Positions 1 to 9,051 of a DNA stretch of 64,000 nucleotides are shown here, in pieces. A program made the position numbers and the translations under genes. Within the stretch, counting starts at the first letter, position 1. Every line of letters starts with the position of its first letter. The notes under the pieces are model-generated. The model saw only the letters and a program-made list of their open reading frames with translations. It made no database searches and was not told the origin of the DNA. The stretch comes from Variovorax sp. OK212 (GTDB taxonomy: Bacteria > Pseudomonadota > Gammaproteobacteria > Burkholderiales > Burkholderiaceae_C), in NCBI RefSeq assembly GCF_900112425.1, contig NZ_FOLP01000002.1, positions 744,001-808,000 of the forward strand. The letters run 5' to 3'.

Positions 1-2
1 AG

Positions 3-506
3 GACGACGACGCCTTCGCGCGCACGCTCGGGCGCTCGTTCGAGCGCCGCGGCTATGCCGTGGCGCAGGCGGGCAACCTCGCCGAGGTCGAGGCGCTGCT
101 GGCCTCCCTGTCGCCGGGCTTCGCCGTGGTCGACCTGAAACTCAACGGCGAGGCCTCGGGCCTGGCCTGCGTGCAGATGCTGCACCGGCACAACCCCAAG
201 ATGCTGATCGTGGTGCTCACGGGCTTCGCCAGCATCGCCACCGCGGTGGAAGCCATCAAGCTGGGCGCCTGCCACTACCTGGCCAAGCCGTCGAACACCG
301 ACGACATCGAGGCCGCCTTCGGCCGCGCCACCGGCACCACCGAGGTGGAGCTGACCAACCGCTCCACGTCGATCAAGACGCTCGAATGGGAGCGCATCCA
401 CGAGACGCTGGCCGAGACCGGCTTCAACATCTCGGAGACCGCGCGCAGGCTCGGCATGCACCGGCGCACGCTGGCACGCAAGCTGGGCAAGCAGCAGGTC
501 AAGTAA
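3..506 (+). CDS. Response regulator, RegA/PrrA/ActR type (5' end outside window)
   Basis: Two-component response regulator. The reading frame is open from the left edge and starts inside the acidic pocket (DDDAF), so only a few N-terminal residues are missing. The phosphoacceptor Asp lies in VVDLKL (codon at 132-134), followed by the conserved Thr in LTGFAS and Lys in YLAKP. The C-terminus is a Fis-type helix-turn-helix (FNISETARRLGMHRRTLARK). A single receiver joined to a short Fis-type HTH with no AAA+ domain is the RegA/PrrA/ActR arrangement, known in other proteobacteria for redox control. The cognate kinase is not in the window, so the redox role is inferred from family only. Confidence 0.85.
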   Translation, partial: DDDAFARTLGRSFERRGYAVAQAGNLAEVEALLASLSPGFAVVDLKLNGEASGLACVQMLHRHNPKMLIVVLTGFASIATAVEAIKLGACHYLAKPSNTDDIEAAFGRATGTTEVELTNRSTSIKTLEWERIHETLAETGFNISETARRLGMHRRTLARKLGKQQVK

Positions 507-582
507 GCTGGGCGGGCACGGTGCGCTTCTTGCAAGCCCGCCATGGCATCCACCGCATTCACCGCACTTGCATGAGGTACCG

Positions 583-1269
583 ATGACCGCTCGTTCGCAG
601 ACGCAAGCTTCGCCCCGCACCTCCGTCCTGGCCGCGCGCGACCAGACGGCGATGGAAGAACTCTTCAACGCCTTGAGCCACGGCCTGGGCCTGGCGCTGG
701 CCATTGCCGCGCTGCCCATCCTGGTCTACAGCGCGGTGCACAAGGGCCAGGCCGCGGGCGTGGTCGGTGCGTGCCTGTTCGCGGGCACGGCCATCGTGCT
801 GTACCTGATCTCCACGCTGTACCACGCGCTGCCCATGGGCCGCGCCAAGGCCTGGTTCAACCGGCTGGACCACGCGGCCATCTACCTGTTCATCGCGGGC
901 AGCTACATGCCCTTCTTGTTCGGCGTGCTGCGCGGGCCGCTGGGGTGGACGCTGTTCGGCGCCATCTGCGCGGCGGCCGCGCTGGGCGTGAGCGCCAAGC
1001 TGTTCAACAGGCTGCAGCATCCGCTGTGGTCCACCGGCCTTTACGTGGCGATGGGCTGGATGGCGCTGATGGCCGCCGTGCCGCTGTACGAGCGCATGTC
1101 GGCGGCGGGCCTGGGCTGGCTGGTGGCCGGCGGGCTGTTCTACACGGCCGGCGCGGTGGTGTTCCTGTTCGACAACAAGGTGCGCTACGCCCATTCGGTG
1201 TGGCACCTGTTCGTGCTGGCGGGCAGCACCTGCCACTTCTTCGCGGTGCTCTGGCACTCGCACGGCTGA
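583..1269 (+). CDS. Hemolysin III family membrane protein (YqfA/HlyIII-like)
   Basis: Integral membrane protein of the HlyIII/PAQR-related family, 228 aa, with about seven hydrophobic segments. Family landmarks are ALSHGLG near the N-terminus, STLYHALP after the second segment, and WHLFVLAGSTCHFFAV near the C-terminus, which carries the His residues thought to bind metal. I chose the ATG at 583, which has a GAGG ribosome site at 574-577. An in-frame TTG at 568 would add five residues. Cellular function in proteobacteria is uncertain and haemolysis is not implied. Confidence 0.85.
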   Translation: MTARSQTQASPRTSVLAARDQTAMEELFNALSHGLGLALAIAALPILVYSAVHKGQAAGVVGACLFAGTAIVLYLISTLYHALPMGRAKAWFNRLDHAAIYLFIAGSYMPFLFGVLRGPLGWTLFGAICAAAALGVSAKLFNRLQHPLWSTGLYVAMGWMALMAAVPLYERMSAAGLGWLVAGGLFYTAGAVVFLFDNKVRYAHSVWHLFVLAGSTCHFFAVLWHSHG

Positions 1270-1306
1270 GTTCGCACGGCTGAATTCGCACAGCCGGGCG
1301 ACCTCT

Positions 1307-1531
1307 TCAATAGTGCGGCGGCAACTCGTCGCGCGGGTTGCTTCCCGAGCCGTCCTGCATCGCGTTCTGGCTCTGCTCTCTCAGCTGCGTGACCTGCACG
1401 ATCAGCCGGTCGATCTGCTGCTGCTGGCGGTAGATCGTCATGTTGAGCTGGTCCAGCAGGTCTTCGGCATAGCTCGACTTGATCTCGAGTTCGGTCACGC
1501 GTTCGGCCAGGGCGTCGGGTTGGTTTTCCAT
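1307..1531 (-). CDS. slyX: SlyX family protein
   Basis: Small 74-aa protein that is almost entirely coiled coil. The N-terminal core (LAERVTELEIKSSYAEDLL) and the QQQQIDRL heptads match SlyX, and the Pro-rich PPHY end is typical. It sits tail-to-tail with the hemolysin III gene. Function is unknown; the name comes from its position next to slyD in E. coli, which is not seen here. Confidence 0.9.
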   Translation of the reverse strand: MENQPDALAERVTELEIKSSYAEDLLDQLNMTIYRQQQQIDRLIVQVTQLREQSQNAMQDGSGSNPRDELPPHY

Positions 1532-1586
1532 GGCGCTATTGGACAGGAAGACCGACCCGCTTTTTGTGACGCCTTGCCCGGCTCGC

Positions 1587-2483
1587 TCAGCGCCGCACCT
1601 TCGCCTCGAGCAGGTCGCCCATGCCGATGCGCTTCGCGAACGCGATGCGCACGCGCTCCGACACCTCGAACACCTCGGCGGCGCCGTCGCCCACGAAATC
1701 GATCAGCGAGCGCATCGGCCGCGTGCCCGTGGGCAGGCCCACGATGCGCACGATCTCGTCGGCCACGGCCTGCGGGTCGGCGTTGTCGGGCGTGAGTGCC
1801 GACAGGCGATCGCCGATCTGGTCCATCACGCCGTCGTAGCGGGCGTAGGCGGCGGCGGTGGCCGCGTCGGCCGGCTTGCCCGCGCTCGGAAAATGGTCGG
1901 TGCCCCGGGTGAAGGCGCCCGGCACGACGATGGACGTCTCGATGCCGAAGCGCGCGATCTCGTAGGCCAGCGTCACCGCCAGCGAATCCATCGCGGCCTT
2001 GGCCGCGCCGTACGGCCCCATGAACGGCGGAAAGCCGCCCTTGGTGGTGGTGCTGCCGATCCACAGCATCAGCCCCGACTCCTGCTTGCGCAGGTAGGGC
2101 AGCACCGCGCGGTTCACGCGCTGCGCGCCGAGCACGTTGGTGTCGAACACCTTGGCGATTTCGTCGGGGGTGAACGCCTCGGTGGGGCCGACCACCAGGT
2201 GGCCGGCGTTCTGCATCACCACGTCGAGGTGGCCCTGCTCGCGCACGACGGTCGCGGCGGCGGCGTCGGCCGATGCCTGCGAGAGCACGTCGAGTTCGAG
2301 CGGGTGCAGCTGGATGTTCCTCGCCGCGGCGAGCGCGCGCAGTTCGGCGGCACGGCCCGCGTTGCGGCCCGCGATGTCGCGCATCGACGCGTAGACGACG
2401 TGGCCCGCCTCCGCCAGCGATTGCGCGCTGAGCTTGCCGATGCCGGTGCCCGCGCCGGTGACGAGGATGATCTGCTTTGGCAT
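1587..2483 (-). CDS. SDR family NAD(P)-dependent oxidoreductase
   Basis: Classical short-chain dehydrogenase, 298 aa. It has the nucleotide-binding TGAGTGIG near residue 10, a catalytic Ser in IGSTTTKGG and the YGAAK (Tyr-x3-Lys) pair; the usual NNAG is QNAG here. The start is the ATG at 2483, which has GGAG seven bases upstream. It lies 37 bp downstream of another SDR gene on the same strand, and both diverge from a LysR gene at 3390, so a LysR-controlled two-gene operon is likely. The C-terminal extension beyond 250 aa resembles SDRs acting on larger substrates. Substrate is unknown. Confidence 0.85.
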   Translation of the reverse strand: MPKQIILVTGAGTGIGKLSAQSLAEAGHVVYASMRDIAGRNAGRAAELRALAAARNIQLHPLELDVLSQASADAAAATVVREQGHLDVVMQNAGHLVVGPTEAFTPDEIAKVFDTNVLGAQRVNRAVLPYLRKQESGLMLWIGSTTTKGGFPPFMGPYGAAKAAMDSLAVTLAYEIARFGIETSIVVPGAFTRGTDHFPSAGKPADAATAAAYARYDGVMDQIGDRLSALTPDNADPQAVADEIVRIVGLPTGTRPMRSLIDFVGDGAAEVFEVSERVRIAFAKRIGMGDLLEAKVRR

Positions 2484-2520
2484 GTGTGTTCTCCGTGTGT
2501 CGGGTTGCGCCGGCGCGGCC

Positions 2521-3264
2521 TCAGGCGATGCCGCCGTTGGCGCGCAGGACCTGGCCGTTGATCCAGCCCGCGTCGGGGCCCGCAAGGAACGACACCACCG
2601 AGGCGATGTCCCCGGGCTGGCCCAGGCGCTGCAGCGGCGGCATCCTGGCGAAGGTCTGGATCTGCTCCTCGGTCTTGCCGTCCAGGAACAGCGAGGTGGC
2701 GATCGGGCCCGGCGCCACGGCGTTCACCGTGATGTCGCGGCCGCGCAGCTCCTTGGCGAACACGTGCGTGAAAGCCTCGACCGCCGCCTTGGTGGCGTTG
2801 TAGATCGCATAGCCCGGCATGTTCAGCGCCAGCGTGGTGCTCGAGAAGTTGACGATGCGCCCGCCGTCGTTCAGGCGCGTGGCGGCTTCGCGCAGCGTGT
2901 TGAAGGTGCCGCGCACGTTGACGTCGAAGCTCTGGTCGTACAGCGCGTCGGTGTGCGCGGCCAGCGGCGCCACCTTGAGCACGCCGGCGTTGTTGACGAG
3001 CACGTCGGCCTTGCCGAGCTGCGCCTCGACCGTGTCGAACAGGGCGCGCACCTCGTCGGCCTTCGACACATCGGCCTTCACCGCGATGGCCCTGGCGCCG
3101 GCGGCCTGCAGCTCGGCGACCAACGCCTCGGCCTGCGCCGGGCTGGCGGCGTAGTTGACGGCAACGGCGAAACCGTCCCTGGCGAGGCGCTGCGCGACGG
3201 CGGCGCCGATGCCGCGCGACGCGCCAGTGACGATGGCGACCTGGGAGTTCGTGGGCTTGTTCAT
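2521..3264 (-). CDS. SDR family oxidoreductase (FabG-like)
   Basis: Classical SDR of 247 aa. It has the cofactor motif TGASRGIGA, NNAG, catalytic Ser in NFSSTT and YNATK. The length and the VNAVAPGPIAT and C-terminal GQVLRANGG motifs are those of FabG-like 3-oxoacyl reductases and glucose dehydrogenase-type SDRs. The ATG at 3264 is preceded by AGGAAA. It is the first gene of a probable operon with the SDR at 1587-2483 and diverges from the LysR gene at 3390. It is probably not the housekeeping fabG, which sits in the fatty-acid cluster. Confidence 0.85.
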   Translation of the reverse strand: MNKPTNSQVAIVTGASRGIGAAVAQRLARDGFAVAVNYAASPAQAEALVAELQAAGARAIAVKADVSKADEVRALFDTVEAQLGKADVLVNNAGVLKVAPLAAHTDALYDQSFDVNVRGTFNTLREAATRLNDGGRIVNFSSTTLALNMPGYAIYNATKAAVEAFTHVFAKELRGRDITVNAVAPGPIATSLFLDGKTEEQIQTFARMPPLQRLGQPGDIASVVSFLAGPDAGWINGQVLRANGGIA

Positions 3265-3389
3265 GGCTGTGTTTCCTTTGCAGTGGTGAGTGGGTGGAAC
3301 GAATGATCGATCGTTCCGCTGCAAAGATAATCAGCCGCATATCGCCATTACCATTCCATTTACTTCAACAATAAATTCAGGCATCGCCC

Positions 3390-4283
3390 ATGGACCGCTT
3401 CCAGGAAATGCAGGCCTTCGTGCGCATCGCCGAGCGCCAGAGCTTCACGCAGGCGTCGGAAGACCTGCAGATTCCGCGCGCCACCGTCACCAACCTGATC
3501 AAGCGCGTCGAGCAACGCATCGGCACACGCCTGCTCGAGCGCACCACGCGCACCGTGCGCCTCACGCAGGACGGCGAGGCCTACTACCGCCGCTGCGTGC
3601 GGCTGCTGGCCGACGTCGAGGAAGCCGAAGGCCTGTTTCGCGACGAGGCGCCCAAGGGCCTGCTGCGCGTGAACCTGCAGGGCACGCTGGCGCGGAACTT
3701 CGTGGTGCCCGCGCTGCCCGCCTTTCTGGCGCGCTACCCCGAGCTGGAACTGCACATCGGCGAGGACGACCGGCTGGTGGACCTGGTGCGCGAAGGCGTC
3801 GACTGCGTGCTGCGCGCGGGCAACCTGCAGGACTCGTCGATGGTCGCGCGGCGCGTGGCGCTGCTGGCGCAGGTGACGGTCGCGAGCCCGGCCTACCTGG
3901 CGGCGCACGGCGAGCCCCGGAGCGTGGAGGCGCTGGCCGCGCACCGCGCCGTCAACTACATCTCGAGCGCCACGGGCAAGGCGGTGCCGCTCGAATTCAC
4001 GGTGGAGGGCCGCGTGACGACGGTGCAACTGGGCGGCATCGTGTCGGTCACCGGCGCCGACCTGTACACCGGCGCGGCCGTCGCGGGCCTCGGGCTGGTG
4101 CAGGTGCCGCGCTACCGCGTGGCCGGCGAACTGGCCGACGGCCGGCTGCAGGTGCTGCTGCCCGGGTTCGCGCCGCCGCCGATGCCGGTGTCGGTGCTGT
4201 ATTCGCAGAACCGCCAGCTGTCGTCGCGCGTGCGTGTGTTCACGCAGTGGCTGCGCGACATCTTCGAGCCGGCCGGAGCCTGA
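3390..4283 (+). CDS. LysR family transcriptional regulator
   Basis: 297-aa LysR-type regulator. It has an N-terminal winged HTH (FVRIAERQSFTQASEDLQI, then RTVRLTQDGEAYY) and a periplasmic-binding-protein-like effector domain. It is of the subgroup beginning MDRFQEMQAFVRIAE, which often controls adjacent SDR or efflux genes. It is divergent from the two SDR genes across a 125-bp AT-richer gap and convergent with the MFS gene (6 bp apart). It is the likely regulator of the SDR pair. Confidence 0.9.
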   Translation: MDRFQEMQAFVRIAERQSFTQASEDLQIPRATVTNLIKRVEQRIGTRLLERTTRTVRLTQDGEAYYRRCVRLLADVEEAEGLFRDEAPKGLLRVNLQGTLARNFVVPALPAFLARYPELELHIGEDDRLVDLVREGVDCVLRAGNLQDSSMVARRVALLAQVTVASPAYLAAHGEPRSVEALAAHRAVNYISSATGKAVPLEFTVEGRVTTVQLGGIVSVTGADLYTGAAVAGLGLVQVPRYRVAGELADGRLQVLLPGFAPPPMPVSVLYSQNRQLSSRVRVFTQWLRDIFEPAGA

Positions 4284-4289
4284 GCCCTT

Positions 4290-5813
4290 TCAGCGGGCGG
4301 GCGACTCCAGCGCCACGGCGGCTTCTTCAGGTTCCGGTTCATGCGCCGGCGCCTCGCCGCGCAGGAACACGAACACCACCAGCGCCGTCAGCACGGTCAC
4401 GCCGGCCAGCACGCACAGCAGCGTGCCGAAGGCCGCGCCGTAGGCCTGCAGCAGCGCCGCGCGGTCCACGCCGGGCAGCAGGGCCAGCGCCTGCGACAGG
4501 TCGCCGGTGGTCACGCGCTGCGCGGCCTGCGATGCCGATGCCGAAGGCCCCAGCCGCGCCGCAACCAGCGCCGTCAGGCCCGCGCCCACCAGCGCCAGCG
4601 CGATCCCCTCGCCCGCCACGCGCACGGTGTTGAAGATGCCCGAGGCCATGCCCGCGCGCTCGCGCGGCACCACGCTCACGGCAAGCCCGTCCATCAGGCC
4701 CCAGGGCAGGCCGATGCCCGCGCCGATCAGCAGCAGCGCGCCCGCCAGCTCGTGCAGCGGCGCGCCCGGCGCGCAGCGGCCGAGCCAGCACAGGCCGGCC
4801 GCGCACACCAGCAGCCCCGCCGCGGAAATCACGCCCGCCGAGAAGCGGTGCGCCAGCGAGGCCGCCAGCGTGGGCACGATGAGGATCGGCCCCGACAGCG
4901 CGAACATGAAGCTGCCCGCCTCCAGCGCGCTGCGCCCTTCCAGCCCGATGAAGCGGATCGGCAGCAGCACCAGCAGCACGACGAAGCCATAGGCCGGCGC
5001 GGCGGCCAGCAGTTGCACGCCGACGAAGCGCGGAATGCGCAACAGCGACAGGTCGAGCATCGGGTGCGCCACGCGCCGCTCGATGGCAATGAAGGCCGCG
5101 CCCATCAGCACCGCACCCGCGAGCGCGCCTACGACCCACGGGCTGCCCCAGCCGCTGTCGGGCGCCTGCAGCACACCGAGCGTCAGCAGGCTCAGCGCGG
5201 CGGTGAAGCTGACGGTGCCCGGCAGGTCGAGCCCCATCGCCTGCGGGTTGCGCGACTCGCGCATGACGGGCGCGGCGATGCACAGCGCCGCGAGGCTCAC
5301 CGCGCCGGGGCTCAGCATCACGGCCTGCCAACCGAAGGTCTCGGCCAGCCAGCCCGAAAGAATGGCGCCGCACGACAGCCCCACGCCGAACGAGGTGCCG
5401 ATCAGGCTGAACGCCCGCGTGCGCGCCGTGCCGTCGAACACCTGCGCCAGCGCCGCCGTGCCCGCCGCGAAGGCCGCGGCCGAGCCCAGCCCCTGCAGCG
5501 CGCGCGCCAGGTCGAAGGCCACGATGCCGGGCGCCAGCGTCAGCAGCGCGCTGCTCAGCGCCACCACCGCAAGGCCCTGCAGGAACACGCGCTTGCGCCC
5601 GTAGGCATCGGCCAGCGCGCCGGCGGCCATCAGCGTGGCGCCGAAGCTCAGCATGAAGGCGTTGGTCACCCAGTTGAGCTGCACCGGGCTGCCGCCCAGC
5701 GCGCCGTGGATGGCGGGCAGCACCACCGCCGGGCCGGTGAAGCTCAACGGCATGCCCAGCGCGGCCAGGCAGACGGCGGCGAGCAGCCAGTTCTTGGAAG
5801 AAGTCGAGGACAT
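4290..5813 (-). CDS. MFS transporter, DHA2 (14-TM) drug efflux type
   Basis: 507-aa inner-membrane transporter with about 14 predicted hydrophobic segments. Motif A is ADAYGRKRVFL and motif C is GIVAFDLARALQGLGSA. These features suit the DHA2 proton-antiport family. The start is the ATG at 5813 (MSSTSSKNW), directly before the first membrane segment. It is divergent from the LysR gene at 5922. An export role for a toxic small molecule is likely; the substrate is not predictable. Confidence 0.88.
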   Translation of the reverse strand: MSSTSSKNWLLAAVCLAALGMPLSFTGPAVVLPAIHGALGGSPVQLNWVTNAFMLSFGATLMAAGALADAYGRKRVFLQGLAVVALSSALLTLAPGIVAFDLARALQGLGSAAAFAAGTAALAQVFDGTARTRAFSLIGTSFGVGLSCGAILSGWLAETFGWQAVMLSPGAVSLAALCIAAPVMRESRNPQAMGLDLPGTVSFTAALSLLTLGVLQAPDSGWGSPWVVGALAGAVLMGAAFIAIERRVAHPMLDLSLLRIPRFVGVQLLAAAPAYGFVVLLVLLPIRFIGLEGRSALEAGSFMFALSGPILIVPTLAASLAHRFSAGVISAAGLLVCAAGLCWLGRCAPGAPLHELAGALLLIGAGIGLPWGLMDGLAVSVVPRERAGMASGIFNTVRVAGEGIALALVGAGLTALVAARLGPSASASQAAQRVTTGDLSQALALLPGVDRAALLQAYGAAFGTLLCVLAGVTVLTALVVFVFLRGEAPAHEPEPEEAAVALESPAR

Positions 5814-5921
5814 CGGGGGTTTCGCACAAAGGAAGAAGCGGGAGCACGAAGATAAAAAGGATTCAATGAAAGAAGAATGGCACCATTGATCCTCAGACCC
5901 CCAACCCAAGGTTGCCAATCC

Positions 5922-6860
5922 ATGGACAGTTTCAGCGGACTCGAATCCTTCGTGCGCGCGGCGGACCTGTTGAGCTTCGCCAAGGCCGGCCGGTTGCTGG
6001 GCATCTCGGCGTCGGCGGTGGGCAAGAACGTCGCGCGGCTCGAGCAGCAGCTCGGCGTGCGCCTGTTCAACCGCACCACGCGCCACACGCGGCTCACCCA
6101 GGAAGGCGCGATGTTCCACGAGCGCTGCCGCCGCATCCTCGACGAGCTGGACGACGCGCGGGCCATGATGCAGGACGCCGTGGCCGCGCCGCGCGGCCGC
6201 CTGCGCGTGAGCCTGCCGACCATCGGCTACCGATTCCTGCTGCCGGTGTTGCCGGCCTTCAAGGCGCGCTACCCCGAGATCGAGCTCGACCTCGACTTCA
6301 ACGACCGGCTGGTCGACGTGATCGCCGAGGGTGTCGACGTGGCCATCCGCAGCGGCGACCTCGTCGACTCGCAACTGATCGCGCGGCGCCTCGGCCCGTT
6401 CCAGTTCGTGCTGGTGGCCTCGCCGGCCTACCTGGCGCGCCACGGCGTGCCCCAGGTGCCGGGCGACCTGGCGCGCCACGCCTGCCTGCGCTACAAGTTC
6501 GCCACCGGCGGCAAGGTCGAGGAATGGGACCTGCCCGGCCTGCCCGAGCAGTTGCCGCCCGGCCTGCTGTGCAACAACATGGAAGCGATGCTGGGCGCCG
6601 CCATCGCCGGCCTCGGCGTGGCCTACATGCCCGACTTCCTGGCGCGCGATTCGCTGGGCCGCGGCGAGCTGCAGCGCGTGCTGGCCACGCACCTGGCGCG
6701 GCAGGGACAGTTCTCCGCGCTGTGGCCGTCGAGCCGCCAGCTGTCGCCGAAGGTGCGGGCGTTCGTGGACTTCGCGGGGGAGCACATGTTCAGGGAAGAA
6801 GACATCGCGGCATCCGCGGCGACGCCATCAAGCGCTTTTCCGAAGCCGGCGCGCGCCTGA
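5922..6860 (+). CDS. LysR family transcriptional regulator
   Basis: 312-aa LysR-type regulator. It has an N-terminal HTH (FVRAADLLSFAKAGRLLGI, TTRHTRLTQEGAMF) and an effector-binding domain (FNDRLVDVIAEGVDVAIRSG). The ATG at 5922 gives the usual family N-terminus MDSFSGLESFVRA; an in-frame upstream start would add 15 unlikely residues. It is divergent from the MFS efflux gene 108 bp away and probably regulates it. It is a close paralogue in style of the LysR at 3390. Confidence 0.9.
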   Translation: MDSFSGLESFVRAADLLSFAKAGRLLGISASAVGKNVARLEQQLGVRLFNRTTRHTRLTQEGAMFHERCRRILDELDDARAMMQDAVAAPRGRLRVSLPTIGYRFLLPVLPAFKARYPEIELDLDFNDRLVDVIAEGVDVAIRSGDLVDSQLIARRLGPFQFVLVASPAYLARHGVPQVPGDLARHACLRYKFATGGKVEEWDLPGLPEQLPPGLLCNNMEAMLGAAIAGLGVAYMPDFLARDSLGRGELQRVLATHLARQGQFSALWPSSRQLSPKVRAFVDFAGEHMFREEDIAASAATPSSAFPKPARA

Positions 6861-7055
6861 CCCTCGCGGGGAACGGCGATGCCCAGCGCACGGGGCGCGC
6901 GCTCTTCTCAAGGTCCTCGCGCTCGGCGACGATGAGATCGCGCGGCGCTGCTTTCAGTCTGCAGCCGGTGGGTTCGCCGACCTGAAAAGCCTGCCCATGC
7001 GCCGCTGGGTCAGCGCCGCATGAGTCGGGCCAGTCGCGAGCGCGGCCCTTGGCTC

Positions 7056-8963
7056 CTACGCGGCCTGCGTGAGTTCGTCGCCCGCCTGTTCGGCGACAGT
7101 GCTGACAGGCGCCTCTTCGGACTTGGCGCTTTCCGCGATCACGGGCTTCGAGGGTTCCGGCTCGATGGCGATCGCGGCTGCGACGACAGGCGCCACTTCC
7201 GCGGGCTTGGCGCTCTCCTCAGCTTCCGCTTTCACGGGCTCCGGCTGCTCCACCGGCACAGGTGCTGCGGCGGGGGCCGCAACCGGCGCTGCAACAGGTG
7301 CTGCCGCCGCGGCAACGGGCGCCGCTTCAACAGGCTTCGCGCTCTCGACGACCACCGGCTTGGCAGCCTCGACCTTCGCGGTTGCCGGCGCGGCAGCAGG
7401 CGCGGCAACGGCAGGCGCCACCGTCACCGCCACTTCCGCGGCCTTGGCCACCTTGGCAGGCTTCACCCCGTCCGCGGCCACCGTCTTCGCGGCGGCAGCC
7501 GGCTTCGTCGCCTCCGCCTTCACCGCCGCCACGGGCTTCGCGGCCTCGGCCTTCACCGGCTCGCTCTGCGCAACCCGGCTCAGCGCCAGCGCGGCCTTCA
7601 GCGGGAACAGCGTGCGCTCGTCGCCCTGCGCCGTGTTGCTCACCGTGGTGCCGTGGCTCTCGTCCAGGCTGGCGGTGCGCACCGCGTCCAGCCGGTGCGT
7701 GGGCACCATGAACGGCGAGTGCGTGGTGTAGAGGATCTGGTTGCCGAAGTCGGCCTCGAAATGCGCCAGCAGGTCGGCCTGCGAGTGCGCGTGCAGGTGC
7801 AGGCCCGGCTCGTCCAGCAGCAGCACGGCATCTTCCGCACCGCCGCCCTGCGTGTCGGCAAAGAAGGTGACGTAGAACGAGAAGAACCACTGGAAGCCGC
7901 GGCTGCGCTCGTCCAGGTTCACTTCGACCTCGTAGGCCTCGCCGGCGTCCGACACCAGCGTGTCCAGGTGCTGTCCGTCGAGGTTGAAGCGCACCTTCAG
8001 CGGGCGGTCCTTCCACAGGCGGCGAATTTCGGCCGTCACCACCGAGCCGGCGCGGTTGACCAGCTGGTTGCGCGTGGCCAGGTCGTTCTTCTCCAGCAGG
8101 CCCTGCAGTTGCCGCGGGTCGAGCCCCGCCACCTTGCACAGCTTGCCGAAGCTCTGCTGCGCGGGCGTGAGCTGCCCCCAGCCCTGGCGGCCCAGGTACT
8201 CGGCGATGTTCTGGCGGCCCGGCAGCGCGGGGTATTCGTCCACATAGATGAAGCGCGGCAGCTTCTCGAGCACCCAGGCCCGCGCACGCGCGAGCGCCGG
8301 TTCGTCGTTGGCGATGGACCGCGCCTGTTCCTCCAGCTCGGCCAGCATCTGGTCCTGCTTGTCGCTGAGCTCGGCGTCGGCCGCGGCCAGCGCCTTGCGC
8401 AGCGCCTGCATGGCCTGCACCGCGCCGGCCGACCACTTGACGTGGTCGGGACTCATGATCATCGCGGCGTCGAAGGTGTCGGCCTCCTGCTCGAGCGCGG
8501 CGCGCGCTTCCTCGGCCACCTTCTCGGCGGCGGCCTTCACGGCCGGCACGATCTTGCGGACCTTGCCCTTGATGTCGCTCACGTCGAGCGACAGCGGCGC
8601 GAGGCCTTCGAGCCCGGCCGAGCGCGTGGCGGCATAGCCCCGGCTCGCGGTGACGTGGCGCACGCCGGCCGCGCGCGGCAGGATCTCGGCCAGCGCGGCC
8701 TGTTCGCTGTCGTCCAGGCGCCAGCGCGTGAACACGACCGGCGTGTCGGCGGTGCACGCTTCCAGGCGGCGGTGGCGCGGAAAGTCCTTGATGGGGCTGA
8801 GTTCGACCAGGCCTTCCGCCGGGTTCAGGCTGTGGAGTGCGCGCAGCAGGTTCGATTTGCCGCTGTCATTTCGACCGAGGATCGCCGTGATCTGCGAGGA
8901 ATCGATGAGGCCGCTGTCGTTGATCGAGCGAAAGTTGGTGATCTGGAATGACGCCAAGCGCAT
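7056..8963 (-). CDS. OLD-like AAA ATPase with Ala/Pro/Lys-rich C-terminal tail
   Basis: 635-aa protein. Residues about 1-430 form an ABC/SMC-like ATPase of the OLD/RecF group: N-terminal FQITNFRSI, Walker A GRNDSGKSN, a long helical insertion, signature-like RSRGFQW, Walker B AVLLLDEPGLHLHA and the H-loop YTTHSPF. OLD proteins normally continue into a TOPRIM nuclease domain. Here the sequence passes instead into about 200 residues of low-complexity Ala/Pro/Val/Lys/Glu repeats. The start at 8963 (MRLASFQ) is the usual family start; an in-frame upstream reading would run through repeats and a terminator. Function is unknown; defence or DNA-repair roles are known for relatives. Confidence 0.75.
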   Translation of the reverse strand: MRLASFQITNFRSINDSGLIDSSQITAILGRNDSGKSNLLRALHSLNPAEGLVELSPIKDFPRHRRLEACTADTPVVFTRWRLDDSEQAALAEILPRAAGVRHVTASRGYAATRSAGLEGLAPLSLDVSDIKGKVRKIVPAVKAAAEKVAEEARAALEQEADTFDAAMIMSPDHVKWSAGAVQAMQALRKALAAADAELSDKQDQMLAELEEQARSIANDEPALARARAWVLEKLPRFIYVDEYPALPGRQNIAEYLGRQGWGQLTPAQQSFGKLCKVAGLDPRQLQGLLEKNDLATRNQLVNRAGSVVTAEIRRLWKDRPLKVRFNLDGQHLDTLVSDAGEAYEVEVNLDERSRGFQWFFSFYVTFFADTQGGGAEDAVLLLDEPGLHLHAHSQADLLAHFEADFGNQILYTTHSPFMVPTHRLDAVRTASLDESHGTTVSNTAQGDERTLFPLKAALALSRVAQSEPVKAEAAKPVAAVKAEATKPAAAAKTVAADGVKPAKVAKAAEVAVTVAPAVAAPAAAPATAKVEAAKPVVVESAKPVEAAPVAAAAAPVAAPVAAPAAAPVPVEQPEPVKAEAEESAKPAEVAPVVAAAIAIEPEPSKPVIAESAKSEEAPVSTVAEQAGDELTQAA

Positions 8964-8989
8964 GCAGGAATTTCTCTTCTGAATTGAAT

Positions 8990-9025
8990 ACGGGGTCGGG
9001 GAATGTATTGCATCCCCGACCCCGT
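8990..9025 (-). terminator. Intrinsic terminator-like hairpin after the FtsX-like gene
   Basis: A 12-bp perfect stem (ACGGGGTCGGGG at 8990-9001, its complement at 9014-9025) encloses a 12-base loop. It lies between the stop of the FtsX-like gene and the start of the OLD-like ATPase, both on the minus strand. It would separate their transcripts. The downstream run on the minus strand is AT-rich rather than pure T. Confidence 0.6.
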
Positions 9026-9051
9026 CTTGCCGATGACAGAAGAAAAAAACC

